Notes: generated by a model from the letters alone, not told the origin. A stretch of 64,000 bases of DNA from Amoebophrya sp. A120 (GCA_905178155.1 CAJINV010000021.1:411760-475759); one strand, 5' to 3'; shown: positions 53,375 to 63,903, counted from the stretch's first letter. Translations and numbers: made by a program.

Positions 53375-54016
53375 CAGTAGTGTTGTCGGTTCCGAGAAGA
53401 ACTAAAACCAGAGCTGATGTTGACGCAGTATTGACACGCGCCCTGTAATGACGAAGAACTTGAGTCACGCTATGTCAATGAAGTAATGTATGATGGTGAG
53501 TTACAGTAACAGTTATTCTTGTGATGTACTTTTAGACAAGGAAAATCGAGGAAGTTCATCAAAAATCGAACACCCCCCTACCCGGGGCTCCCGGGGAAAT
53601 AAGTTGATTGGTGTGGGCCCCAACCATTTCGCATTTCCCCCCCGCGGAGCCCGCCCCGCCATGCGCTGCCGCTGGCATGTGTGTCGTTTTTAGTTCTCAC
53701 GCCTGCGCATGTACGGGCCGAAGCGATCCCGGCATTTGCTCTACAGTCTTGCTCCGGTTCAAAGGTAGGCGCTTATGAAAGAACAGCCCGAAGGCGTTCG
53801 AAGGTGGCGCGCGTTTAAAATCGGCGCCACTGTTCCGAAAACGTTCCGGGGTCCCATTTTTTGTCCTGTCGCAGCGCAGAACGCTTCCGCTTTGTCACCT
53901 GAATGCTTTGCGCAGCTCGGAGAATGTAGAGCAGCGACATTACATCCACCAGCAGAACCACCCAGAGCCACAGGAGCAAACGGGCAGCCGCCCAACCCAT
54001 GTCCCCGCCCCGCCCC
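53375..54016. other. Intergenic region, partly GC-rich
   Basis: About 640 nt. The second half is GC-rich with C runs and borders the palindrome. The open frame at 53775-54113 enters the palindrome and is not protein-like. Confidence 0.45.
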
Positions 54017-54327
54017 GGAGAAAACAAATCATCCAAAATTTAAATGTAATATGGCATTCAGAAACGGAAACCTTTTCAACACCCATACGAAAACGGCGAA
54101 TGTTCTGTTGTAGTGGGAGAGTTGTACAGGTATGATCCTCGGCGAAATGCAATAGAATACATCTGCGCAGGACCTGCGCAGATGTATTCTATTGCATTTC
54201 GCCGAGGATCATACCTGTACAACTCTCCCACTACAACAGAACATTCGCCGTTTTCGTATGGGTGTTGAAAAGGTTTCCGTTTCTGAATGCCATATTACAT
54301 TTAAATTTTGGATGATTTGTTTTCTCC
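54017..54327. repeat. Perfect 155-nt palindrome with a 1-nt centre
   Basis: Arms 54017-54171 and 54173-54327 are exact reverse complements as far as I can read, around a single A at 54172 (CTGCGCAGG-A-CCTGCGCAG). Flanks differ: GC-rich on the left, AT-rich on the right. Could be a genuine inverted duplication or a fold-back artefact of sequencing or assembly. Confidence 0.9.
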
Positions 54328-54507
54328 AACGGGAGAACAAGCTCGTTGTAAGTACATATTACCTTGAATGACTTGGTCCTCCGACTATTCTCGTCTTGTA
54401 TTGGTACTTGTTATTTTGAAAGCTTAAGCCGACCAACCTGATACTGATTCTGCACAAACAGTTTTTCTTTTATTCATTTCTATCCAATACACACCTACGA
54501 CTTCTAT

Positions 54508-56654
54508 ATGACCCCTGATCTCTTCATCATGATGGCCCGTTCCTCAAGTGCAGCAACTATGTGCAGGACCTTGCTTGGCACGTCCGTCGTTCTGTTTACA
54601 CGCGGACCGGATGTCTTTTTTTGCGGCGATAAAATTGCCCTCTCCAGTCGTGGAGGCACGACTCTGATGGGAGTTGAGGCCGCTAGTTTGCAAGCGAGGA
54701 CTCCTGAACAAGTTCATGCAGAGGAAGAAATATCGCGTTTTTTTACGAACAGGCTTCCGCGCGATAAACACCCACGACCGGCTCTACTTACGACACAACC
54801 GCAAGACTCAAATAACGTACTTGAGCCGCAGCCACGGAGAGGGCAGCGCCTTGATGTGCTTTCGCTTGCGGATGAAGAGGAAGACGCATCTGGTGTTGAA
54901 AGAACATCCTTGCGGCCGCGCGGTCCGTGGGCAAGTGGAAGTGGCAGTTGTAGACGTTCTTCTCCCAGTACTGCTGGCCGGCGAAGGTCAAAGTCCCGTG
55001 CAGCGAGCAAGCATTCTTCCGGCAGTGGCCCTAGCCCAAGGCCGCTGTCTCCTCCCCTCAGCTCGCGCCCGACGTCTGCCGGAGGGCCCTCGCCACCGCC
55101 ACTCTCCCGGCCTGCTACCCCTGCCCTGATGTCATCATCTTCAGACTCACCACCTACGCCTACGTACCCGGTCGGCGATTTAGAGGCGTACTGCAAAGAC
55201 CAAATGTACGACGCTGCCGGTTTTGTGGAAGATGTGGTGCGAAAAATCGACCCCGTGAGGGATATGTGTCCCGCACCGCCCCCTCTAAGGACTACTTCGC
55301 CTTCCGTCTTCAAAGTGGAGAAGACCTTGCAAGATGCCCCAGGATACGCAAAAGTGTTTCTAGTGTGCAAAACATCTCCGGCTCGACGTCCAGCGGCTCA
55401 CAACCATGAAGAGGGTGTGGGTGCTGGAGATTCTACCGTGGCAAACGGCCAAGGAGATGATGAAAAAATGGAGCGAGCGGTTATCAAGCACGCGCCTGCA
55501 GAAGAAATTGAAGCAGCGCAGCAGATGCGTAGGGAAATCGGTACGATGACCGCTTTGGGCCTGGTCGGTGAACAAGATGATGCGACTACTTTCACCTCCT
55601 CCTCCTCTTACTCTACTGCGTCTGATGCTGATCCTTACAAGAATTTCAAAGACCATCTGGTCAAAATGACCGGTTGTTTCTCCGGAACGCCCTGCACATT
55701 CGCGCTTGAGTTCTGCGACATGCGAGACCTCTACGAGAAGATACTGGCTGACTGGAAAGCGAAAAGGCGTTTGACCGCTGCGGATCGCAACAGGTATCTT
55801 GCCGAATTGCTCAAGGCCGTGCATTTTATGCATACAAAAGGCGTCGCACACCGCGACATTTCCCCGGACAACGTGCTTCTCACGTCAACAAACGTGGGAG
55901 AGTTGCCTGCTGGGTCGGCGACCGCGAAACTATCAGATTTCGGCATGGCGTGCTCTATTTACGAGAGAGTTGATGTTGACGATATCAAGGACGAACAAGG
56001 CAAGGACCACGACCAGCGCAGTGGTGCTGAACATCAAAGATCAGAAATGCTGCCCCTAAAGTCTTGCGGGAAAAAGAGTTCCGAAACGTCATGGGAAAGG
56101 GCAGTTTCATCGCGCCGGAATGTTGGGCCTACGCGCAGTCGGAGCAATTCAGAGAAGCCGCGTTCCGAGGTCTACAACCAAAAACAATGTCGGGGTTCCG
56201 GGCGAAACCTCTGGACATTTTTGCCACGGGTCTCGTTGCGGTGCTTATGCGCGTGGTCGGGGCACCCTGGGGGCATGACAAGTGCATTCGAGGGGTCCGA
56301 CCCGCCGAATTTCTGTACCAAGACAGAGAGCGCAGAGAAAAATACACAGATGAGGACGGAAATCCGCAAACGCGACGGGTTCCTGCGAGCGCAAAAACGC
56401 GGCGCGAGGATTTCCAAGCACTTTTGCTGGAGTTGTGGGAGAAGGGGGTCTATCCGAAAAAGGGAAGCGAGTACTTGCGCCCCTGTAGTTTGCAGGAAGA
56501 GACCGAGGATAAGATGCTAGTGAAAGAAATTTCGCACATGCTATCAAAGAGACCCGCGGAACGAGCGACGGCGGAAGAAATGTTAAACATACACTGTGTG
56601 CAGAAATCGGGTCCTAGCAGTAGCCGTAGTTGTACTGCTGTTGCTCAAAAATGA
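54508..56654 (+). CDS. Divergent protein kinase with possible secretory leader
   Basis: Exons 54508-55968 and 56040-56654 give 691 aa. I infer a 71-nt GT-AG intron (GTTGATG...ATCAAAG) because the conserved DFG and APE regions are in different frames and this intron joins SIYER to IRNAAPKVLREKEF exactly. Kinase landmarks: VFKVEKTLQDAPGYAKVFLV (N-lobe strands; no canonical Gly-rich loop), AVIKHA (catalytic Lys, ~aa 330), ALEFCDMRDLYEKIL (hinge), HRDISPDNVLL (~aa 447), LSDFGMA (~aa 477), GKGSFIAPECW and LDIFATGLVAVLMRVVGAPWG. Catalytic residues are present, so probably active, although the loop is atypical. The N-terminus has a hydrophobic stretch after Arg (CRTLLGTSVVLFT), so export is possible, as for apicomplexan rhoptry kinases, but this is inference. 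A Ser/Pro-rich linker precedes the domain. Confidence 0.8.
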
Positions 56655-57905
56655 CCAAACATATTATTTGTGGTAATAGAAATACAGGAGGCCGAGAAAA
56701 CGTGACACGTACGTAAAATGAGGAGAAGTTCTCCGACTGAACAACGCACGCTCGTCCTAAAGTAAAGAGAAAACTAGTGCTCCCCGTCGACCCCGCTCTA
56801 CCTCTGTGCAGTTTTAGTTGGTAACCATGAAGTAAAGAAAGTGCGTTTTGAATCTGTATTGAATTTGAGTTTGCATCAGTTTTTGTTTGTTGAATTCATG
56901 GCGTACGGCTAGCACAACTACTACGCAGTGTAGTTGGACTCTATACGTCAAGTAGGACCTATTTAGTATAGTACACACATTACAGTGGTGACCTGAAATA
57001 TCAAATATAGATAATTAAATTAAAAACCCATCTGCAAGTAGTTGCATCTTGCGAACATCTGCAATGGAAAAACAAGAAAAATGTAGTCGTGCATCTTGCG
57101 AACTACTGTGTACAAACAATTTGGTGCGAAAGTACAACCTCGTTCGAAAGAAGAAAGTCGCCTGATAGCAGCTCGGACATAACCTGAAGAACAGGCCGCA
57201 AAGAAAAAACGAAACAAAACGAAGCAGTCTATGGAATACATTCGGTTCGCGGATGATTCTTCATTGGTTTGTACGTGCAGTTGGACCAGACGGTGAAATG
57301 AAATCGCAAAAAAGAATCTGTGATCTACTTGCTCGAGGATGGGGACTAAAACGAAAAAAATGTGTTTTACCTAGAGGGTGGGTCAATCTGAAAATGTCAA
57401 CAAGAACATCAGTTGAAGTTGTATGAACGAGCGACGTTCTTCTTGGTCGTGTGTCAGTGATGCCATACTCGCTAATATCGTTCGCTTCTCCATTTCCGTT
57501 GAAAATGGCTGCTAGTGTTTCACATTTTTCAAAATTTTTATGAATAAGAATATGAGTCTCTCGTCTTAAAGGCGATGTCGTCCTAGATCGTAGATCCCAC
57601 CGGGTGTTCTCTGTTCATCAAGCTGTCCATGACAATAAAGAGGAAAGGTAAAAAACTATCAATACATGATAGAATGTTCGATGTCATGTCCTGTCGTGAT
57701 GTGAAACGTTAACGTTGTATTCCACCCGCCAGTCGTCCACCAAGTGGTCCTTGACGTCCGTAAGCCTTTTGACTCCTAGCCCGTCTCCGTGTAGTTCATT
57801 CTGTTTTCGTCGATTGTGTCTCTGACTTCTCTGTGTCGATAATAGATTGATAAATATTTTCACTATTGTTGCAGGAACAGCACCAAAAATCTTCATCTCA
57901 ACATC
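56655..57905. other. Intergenic region, 1.25 kb, AT-rich
   Basis: Longest gene-free stretch in the right part of the window. AT-rich, with A runs and no open frame of note, no repeat and no RNA gene recognised. Confidence 0.5.
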
Positions 57906-60900
57906 ATGTCCCAGTTTCTGAAGCGGTTTTGCCAGGGCGCCCGGAAGGCGCTGCAACAGGCGAGCTTGAGCACAGAACAGACCGGGCCTGCTGCAGCACC
58001 TTCAAAGCAACCGATCATCTTCGTGATGGGCAACACTTCGTGCGATTTGGATAGTGTCTGTTGCGCTCTCGCCCTGGCCTATCTTTTCGAGTTGGACAAA
58101 ACGTCGAAAACAGCAAACATTTCCTACATTCCGCTCCTGAACTACCGCCGGCAAGATTTCCCGAAGCTGCTGCAACAGGCCTACTGGCTGGAAAAGTACT
58201 TCCAAATTTCCGTCGACGATCTCTGTTTCTACGAAGACGCCGTGGCTACCATGTCTGCTAGTATTCCTGCGAAGGACGACGAGAAGGCTACCGCTCCTGG
58301 TGCAGCCGCGGGACCACCATCACCTGCGTGTTCCTTCCTCCTCGTCGACCACAACGAGGTCGACCCCACACAGAGGGAAACTCTGCGGGGGAAGGTCGTT
58401 GGCTGCGTCGACCACCACGAGGTCAACGCCGGAAATAAAGTGGATCAGTTCCTACGAGGAACTTCTTCTTCCCCAGACGACCCCGCGTTTGCTTCCTTTC
58501 CGCAAATTCTGGACATCCGCATTCCCTCCGTCTGCGGTCCGGAGGCCATCGTTGGCAGCTGCTCTAGCTTGATTTTGGAACGAACAGTGAAAGTGTACGA
58601 AAGTAGGATAGCGACGCCGGCGACGGGTACTACTGGTTTACAACAAACCGAGTTTTTTTCCGAGCTTTTCTCGCTTCTCTCCGGCGCGATTTTGTGCGAC
58701 ACGCGAAATTTCGCGGACGCGACCAAGGGCAAATGTGCCCAAGAGTTTTCCGAGCTTTATTTTTCGCTTCTCTCCGGAGCCATTTTGTGCGACACGCGAA
58801 ATTTCGCGGACGCGACCAAGGGCGTCGGGGAGTGGCTTCGGGGGGCAACAGCGCAAGAGCTCCGCAAAAGCCCTCCAGCAAGGCATGCCACGACCCCAGC
58901 TGGATGCTGTCTGACACGCGGCGAGTGGCGCCGCCGCAGCCGTCTGGCCTTAGAGGCCCGGAGCCCGCTCGAAGGCGGGGCTCTGCTCCCTTTCTAGTAG
59001 ACCCGGATCAGTTGGGTTCCTGCCTTGGCACGCGGGCAGGGCCTGGGTCGCAGCGGGATGGGAAGACACCCCGTCAGAGGCATTGCCAAATTAGCAGACG
59101 CGAAGCCGGCCATAAGACTGCCGTCACCCGCGCCGCGGACAGAGGAGTGCGTCGGAACACGGCGCATAAGCCTTGCTGCCCCACTGGCGGCGGAGGAGCT
59201 AGGATGGGGATCCACATGGCCAGCCCCGGCATGCCTGTTGCTCTGAGGCAATTCGACCTGCATTGCTTTGGGTTTGTGCTGCTTCGGGACCTCCCCGGGG
59301 GACCTCCCCGAGGGACCTCCTAAAACCGACCAAAAGTGGAATGGTTCGGAAAATCTTCGCCCGATGGTATGAGACCTCCTCGTAGAGGTCCCTTGAGGAC
59401 CTCCCTTGAGGACCTCCGGGAACGCCTCGAAAGGCCAGACTTCGGCTCGCACCTTTCCGCAGGACAAGGTCAGCACCCCCCACTCCTGAAGCAAAGTGAA
59501 CGGCCAACCCCGGAGCCCCGGCCGGAAGGCGGGCGCACGGGTTTCTGCCAACACTGTGGCGGACTTGTAGATCCGAAGCTGCGCATGGTGGAAACGCGAC
59601 GCAGCCTGCCGCCCGAAAATAAAAGTTGCGAAATCTGAGCGAAGGGCGCTCAAGCTTCGCCCAAAAACGTCATCCCGCTGGCCAGCGCCTGTTCCTTCAT
59701 TGCAACAATGGCCGCGCGCCATGAGCTTCATTAAGAAAGCCAACATGCTTTCCGCGATAGGCGAGCTTCAGAGGCCGTGGCAAATTGGTGGACAAGACAA
59801 GACGGGCGTCTAGCTAGTCTCCGATGTGCTAGCTTTCCTCGCCCGCTTCACCGTCATGCCTCCGGAGCTGCGCAAATTGCCCCAAAAGCTATGCGACTCC
59901 GTGCGGCGGCCTTTTTACCCGGAGCAGTGCGGCACAACTGTGCGACCGGTCGAGGGCTCACAGTCGGCGCCCGACTCGAGCATGAACCAGCTTGAATGCT
60001 CAAGATCTGTGCACTGTGTGCTGATTCTTTGCTCGCCGATTCTGATGGGCCTTTGCGCGCGCGCGTTCCGATACTTAAAGAAAAATTTGAAAATATTTCT
60101 TGATTCAACAGTTGATCGCGTTATAGCGGGTACTACTGGTTTACAACAAACCGAGTTGTTTTCCGAGCTTTTTTCGCTTCTTTCCGGCGCGATTACTAAG
60201 TGGAAATTTCCCGGAAACCGGAAAATTGAAAAAAATCCCTCTCTTTTGAAGACGACGCTGCGAGTACGACGTCGAGACGCGGTGGCTGCTCGGCGGGTTG
60301 CTGCGCGGATGTTCCTGCTTCTGCTCAAAGAAACCAGTCTAATTGATCCACTCAAAAATCCTCACTCACAGGTACTCACTATACGAAAATATCAAAGCAC
60401 TCTACAGGTCGAAATCCTTACCCTGTCACGCCGATCCGCCGCCAGCAGGAGATAAACACACACACACGCCACAACTACTTCATTCGCAAATCATAGTAGA
60501 CTCTCCTCATCATAAATCTCTACGCATCAGAAATTCAAATAAAAAACTCAGATCATACAGGCTACCGCTACTCTACATGTGTGGCCCTACAGAACCGAGG
60601 TGCTCAGGTTCGGAGTGGTCGTAGTCGAGCAAGGTGCCGAAGAGCAGGTGGATCACCAAGAGGACGTGTTGCACCGGGTGGCGCAACATGTCCTCAAGCT
60701 GGTGAGACAATACGGCGCCAGCAGTTCCTGGGATCTCGGTCCAGACGTGGCGGTGGTTCTGGTTGATTTTTTAAGCTGTAAACCTGATGGGAGAATTTCA
60801 ATTTGATTTTTGATGTCGGAATGCGGAAGAACCTGTCTATTTGAGAACTTTTTGAAATGATCTGGATTTATGTGATGTTGTGGCGTGTGTGTGTGTGGGG

Positions 60901-63308
60901 ATGGTCGATCTTTCCGTCGGCAACCGCGGGTACCTGGTAAGACATTGATGTTTCTGTTTATATCATGATGAGAATGTGACGCGAGCCTGGACGCTGATCT
61001 TCCCGGACCGGATAGCGAGACGTAGGCGGAGGACTTTTAGCACGTTTGGAGGCGGAGGACTTGGAGGACACCAACAGGGCTGCTTCCTCCACGGGACTTC
61101 TGCGAAAGGGAGGGAATTTTTTCAATTTTCCGGTTTCCGGGAAATTTCCGCTTAGTAGCGATTTTGTGCGACACGCGAAATTTCGCGGACGCGACCAAGG
61201 GCGCAAAGTGGTCTGTGAAGGGGGATAAGGATATCCAAAAAAAAATGTTAACATTAACATTTTCACTAGTCAAATTTTTGTCATGTTTTTGTGTGATTTT
61301 TTTTTGTATTTTTTCATGCCAAGTAATGAACTACTGTAGCTACTCGAAATAGAACCCATGGGCAGCTAGCTACAGCTAGACTTCTATGTTATTGTTGAGA
61401 GCTAGCTAGGCTAAGGTGTGCCGGCGCGGCGGACGTGAAGGAAAACAAGGCGGCCGAGGTGGCGGCCAGAGGTGCGGGGAGACTGGGAAACAAGGCGGCC
61501 GAGTTGGCGGCTGGAATGAGCCTGCTGAAGGCCTTGGGGCAGTGTGCTCGTTTTTCCTCCGTGCTATCATGCACCATCATAATCGTACTGCCTTCATCGC
61601 AGCCCAGTCTTCAGCTGCTCTTCTTGACTCTAGGGCAGACCGGGGCCAGAGGTGGCCCAGCTTTTGCCTTTCGCCGTTGACCCCAGCGACAGAGAAAAAA
61701 GGCAGTTTTTTTGAGCTTTGGGCCAAAAATTGGCGCTCAAGCAAAATCGCAAATTCCCGTGCGAAAATGCAGATTTTCAGGCAAATGTTAACATTTCGGG
61801 CTACGTCCAGATTCCCGCGCAGAAATGCAAGATTTTGGGCAAGTGTTAACATTGGTCTGCAAATTTGCTCAAAAAATGCTCAAAAGTTGCCATCTTTTTT
61901 GCGCAAATGTTAACATCCGGCTCCGGAACGTCCCCGAATGTTAACATTCCCAAAAATGAGCGCTTCCCTGCATTACAAATTGAACATTTTGAATTTATAA
62001 AAGGTGGCAACCCGATCTCCATGGTCGCGACCCGTTGGTGGGCCGACCACATCATCAACCAGACGAAGGCCCGGAACCAGCTGGATTGCTTTCGAGCATT
62101 AGTTGCAAACGAGCAGCGCCACTACCTACGCGCGCACGAAGGCCCACGCACGTCCTCGATGTAGCAGGACGGATCCCGAGACCTTAGCCTAGTTAGATCA
62201 AAACATAAGCTACAGCATTTAGCTTGTTGTCCGTGGGTTCATATGCATAGTATCGCGCATTCAGCGCAATTCCAATGCAAAAAATGATTTTTTTTTGTCA
62301 AAAAACGCATTGAAATTTTGACTAGTGAAAATGTTAATGTTAACATTTTTTTGTTGAATAAAGGAGACTTACGAGACGGCGAAGCAGCTCTTCGGAGCAG
62401 GAACGTCCGCCACAACCAGCACTAGCCTGCTTCCATCCGACGAGGCCGCCTTGTGCCAGGATCTTTTTGACATCAAATTCGACGTGGAGCGGAATTTGAA
62501 CCTCGGTGTGTCGGCTTTGCTGGGCGGGGACTACAAGCAGTTTTCTACCCCGTGTAAAAACGTCCCCACCTTCCCAGAGTCAAATTCTTATGGACTTTGC
62601 GAACACAAACCTAGAAGTTTTGGGAGTCACGCATGATAACTTGCAGTTCGTAGCGTAGTTCAGGTTAACAAGGTCAAGGACAGCCGCGTCACAAATCCAT
62701 CCGCTCGCCTCCCTGTTGATCACATTCACAGCATTACAAATTATGCCAAAACTCGTCTAGAGGACACGCCTCTCTTGTTGGGGATGCGCAATCCCCATGA
62801 CGACTTTGGGCTGGGAACGTTTTTACTCAGGATATTTTCCTATCGCAGTGACACCCTCTCCGTCGGATACGCGACCTTCCCGATCCAGCTGGTTTCCGTT
62901 TTGCAAAAGTTCGATTTAGAAAAAACACTACTGCCTGAAATGAAGGATTTCTGCGAATCAAGAAAAGTGTCCCTGCTCGTGATCCTCAGTTCGGACCGAA
63001 ACATGTTGAAACACTTCGGCGTAGGCGTTTTCTGCAACGAGGAAACAGCGGGAAGCGAGGCAAGAAACCTGGCGCTCTCGGCCTTCAACGCGATCGTCAC
63101 GTCTTCCGCGACGGATGCGTCTGGGAGTTTGAAAGAGGAGATGGGACTTGTGCCCATCGAGCCGACGGGGGCTAGCGCAACGTCAATATTTCGGGTGTAC
63201 GAGCAGCGGAGGGCGGAAAAGTCGCGGAAACAAGTCGAGCCCTTGATTCGCCAGCTGCTGAATTCCATATCGAGTAGTCCTGGGATGACAACCATTGACG
63301 GCAATTGA
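57906..63308 (+). CDS. DHH/DHHA2 exopolyphosphatase-like phosphoesterase
   Basis: Exons 57906-58730, 61203-61231, 62366-62545 and 62840-63308 give 500 aa. Relatives (yeast PPX1, prune, family II pyrophosphatase) release phosphate from polyphosphate or pyrophosphate with Mn/Mg. Motifs: IIFVMGNTSCDLDS (~aa 38; DxD metal site), FLLVDHNEVDP (~aa 147), GCVDHHEVN (DHH, ~aa 166), SLLSGAILCDTRNFADATKG (DHHA2 start, ~aa 256-275), DYKQFS-YRSDTLSVGYATF (conserved Lys of DHHA2) and a final helical segment. The segment LQQTE..SELFSLLSGAILCDTRNFADATKG exists in three genomic copies (58624-58730, ~58744-58823, and 60127-61202 interrupted by an introner). Only one is needed, so 58731-61202 is treated as removed. 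Two further introners interrupt the 3' half. All exons sum to a multiple of three. Confidence 0.87.
58624..58730 (+). repeat. Duplicated exon segment, copy A (107 nt)
   Basis: From CGGGTACTACTGG to GCGACCAAGGGC. Encodes GTTGLQQTEFFSELF followed by SLLSGAILCDTRNFADATKG. Uninterrupted, hence the empty-site reference for the introner in copy C. Confidence 0.9.
58744..58823 (+). repeat. Duplicated exon segment, copy B (about 80 nt, shortened)
   Basis: Starts at GTTTTCCGAGC and runs to GCGACCAAGGGC, in the same frame as copy A (SELYFSLLSGAILCDT). It lacks the LQQTE part. Also uninterrupted. Followed by ~1.3 kb unrelated to the enzyme. Confidence 0.85.
58824..60126 (+). other. 1.3 kb insert between duplicated exon segments
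   Basis: Sequence without resemblance to the phosphatase. It includes several repeats of GAGGACCTCC/GGGACCTCC near 59285-59420. Open frames on both strands are Arg/Pro-rich and unlike known proteins. No terminal inverted repeats recognised. Confidence 0.55.
60194..61162 (+). mobile_element. Long introner-like element, 969 nt, ~48-nt inverted repeats
   Basis: Left end TACTAAGTGGAAATTTCCCG pairs over ~48 nt with right end CGGGAAATTTCCGCTTAGTA (two mismatches). Exact duplication GCGAT (60189-60193, 61158-61162), confirmed by the empty sites in copies A and B. The interior contains a possible GT-AG intron (about 60371-60591, CACAG/GTACTCAC...CCCTACAG) followed by a protein-like frame to ~60806 (QVDHQEDVLHRVAQHVLKLV), so it may carry a captured gene fragment. 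Confidence 0.88.
61232..62365 (+). mobile_element. Longest introner-like element, 1134 nt, with repeated TGTTAACATT words
   Basis: TATCCAAAAAAAAATG... then GTTAACATTAACATTTTCAC at the left; the right end is GTGAAAATGTTAATGTTAAC...TTGAATA. Exact duplication AAGGA (61227-61231, 62361-62365). TGTTAACATT-like words recur inside near 61787, 61843, 61908 and 61938. A frame ending at 62164 reads ATRWWADHIINQTKARNQLD and onward to a TAG, protein-like but unrecognised. Length is a multiple of three. Excision joins KGDK-E to TYETAKQLFG. Confidence 0.88.
62546..62839 (+). mobile_element. Introner element, family D, 294 nt, opposite orientation to 15695-15983
   Basis: TACCCCGTGTAAAAACGTCC...GAACGTTTTTACTCAGGATA, exact duplication TTTTC (62541-62545, 62835-62839). 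Interior is the reverse complement of the other family D copy (TTTGGGAGTCACGCATG). Excision joins GGDYKQFS to YRSDTLSVG, restoring the DHHA2 lysine region. Confidence 0.92.
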
Positions 63309-63903
63309 GAGACTTTTGACACGGTTTTGCTAAAAAACGTATAAAAATCGTGCAACTACAACGAAGAATTACATACTAGAAAATGAAAAAGATCCGTCGA
63401 TCAACTGCAGAACGAATTCCACCAAGCCTATTTCTTCTATTCGCAAGAACAGTTGTATGTTCTTTGTTGATCATGGTCGGAGGAGTGTACAGTAGTAGAC
63501 CCTGTAGCACGAAGATGAAAAAACTGCCTTTATTTCAGACGCTAGATGAAGATCCGAAAGGAGAAACATCACGCACATGATCTCTACTTCTTGAAGATGT
63601 TGCTCATCTTTTTTTGGCCTCCATGCCTCCTGATCCTGTCCTGCTGATCCCGATCAAACTTTTAGTTCGGATCTTCATCTTCGGTTTCTTGCTCGTAACC
63701 GTTCTTCAAAAGCACCACACCTCCGAAAGCATCACTTGTTTGAAAACAAGTCCCGGCTTATTATGTTGTGATGTGCCGGTGAGTATATTTTCCTTTTCGT
63801 CAGATGTTCGCTTTTTGCCGGTTTTTGCGGTTCATACGACCTGTGAGGGTGGATGAAGTAGAAGTTCACACAAAATAGGAATAAACGCATCACCAAATAA
63901 ACA
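63309..63903. other. Intergenic region
   Basis: About 600 nt. Short frames at 63383-63580 and 63614-63856 contain hydrophobic stretches but no supporting evidence. Nothing else recognised. Confidence 0.45.

Noticed and set aside
53775-54113. 112-codon frame next to the palindrome
   Set aside because: Half of it lies in the left palindrome arm and the product is not protein-like.
55969-56063. Frameshifted (pseudogene) kinase
   Set aside because: A 71-nt GT-AG intron (55969-56039) reconciles the frames exactly and restores the conserved order, so a broken gene is not needed.
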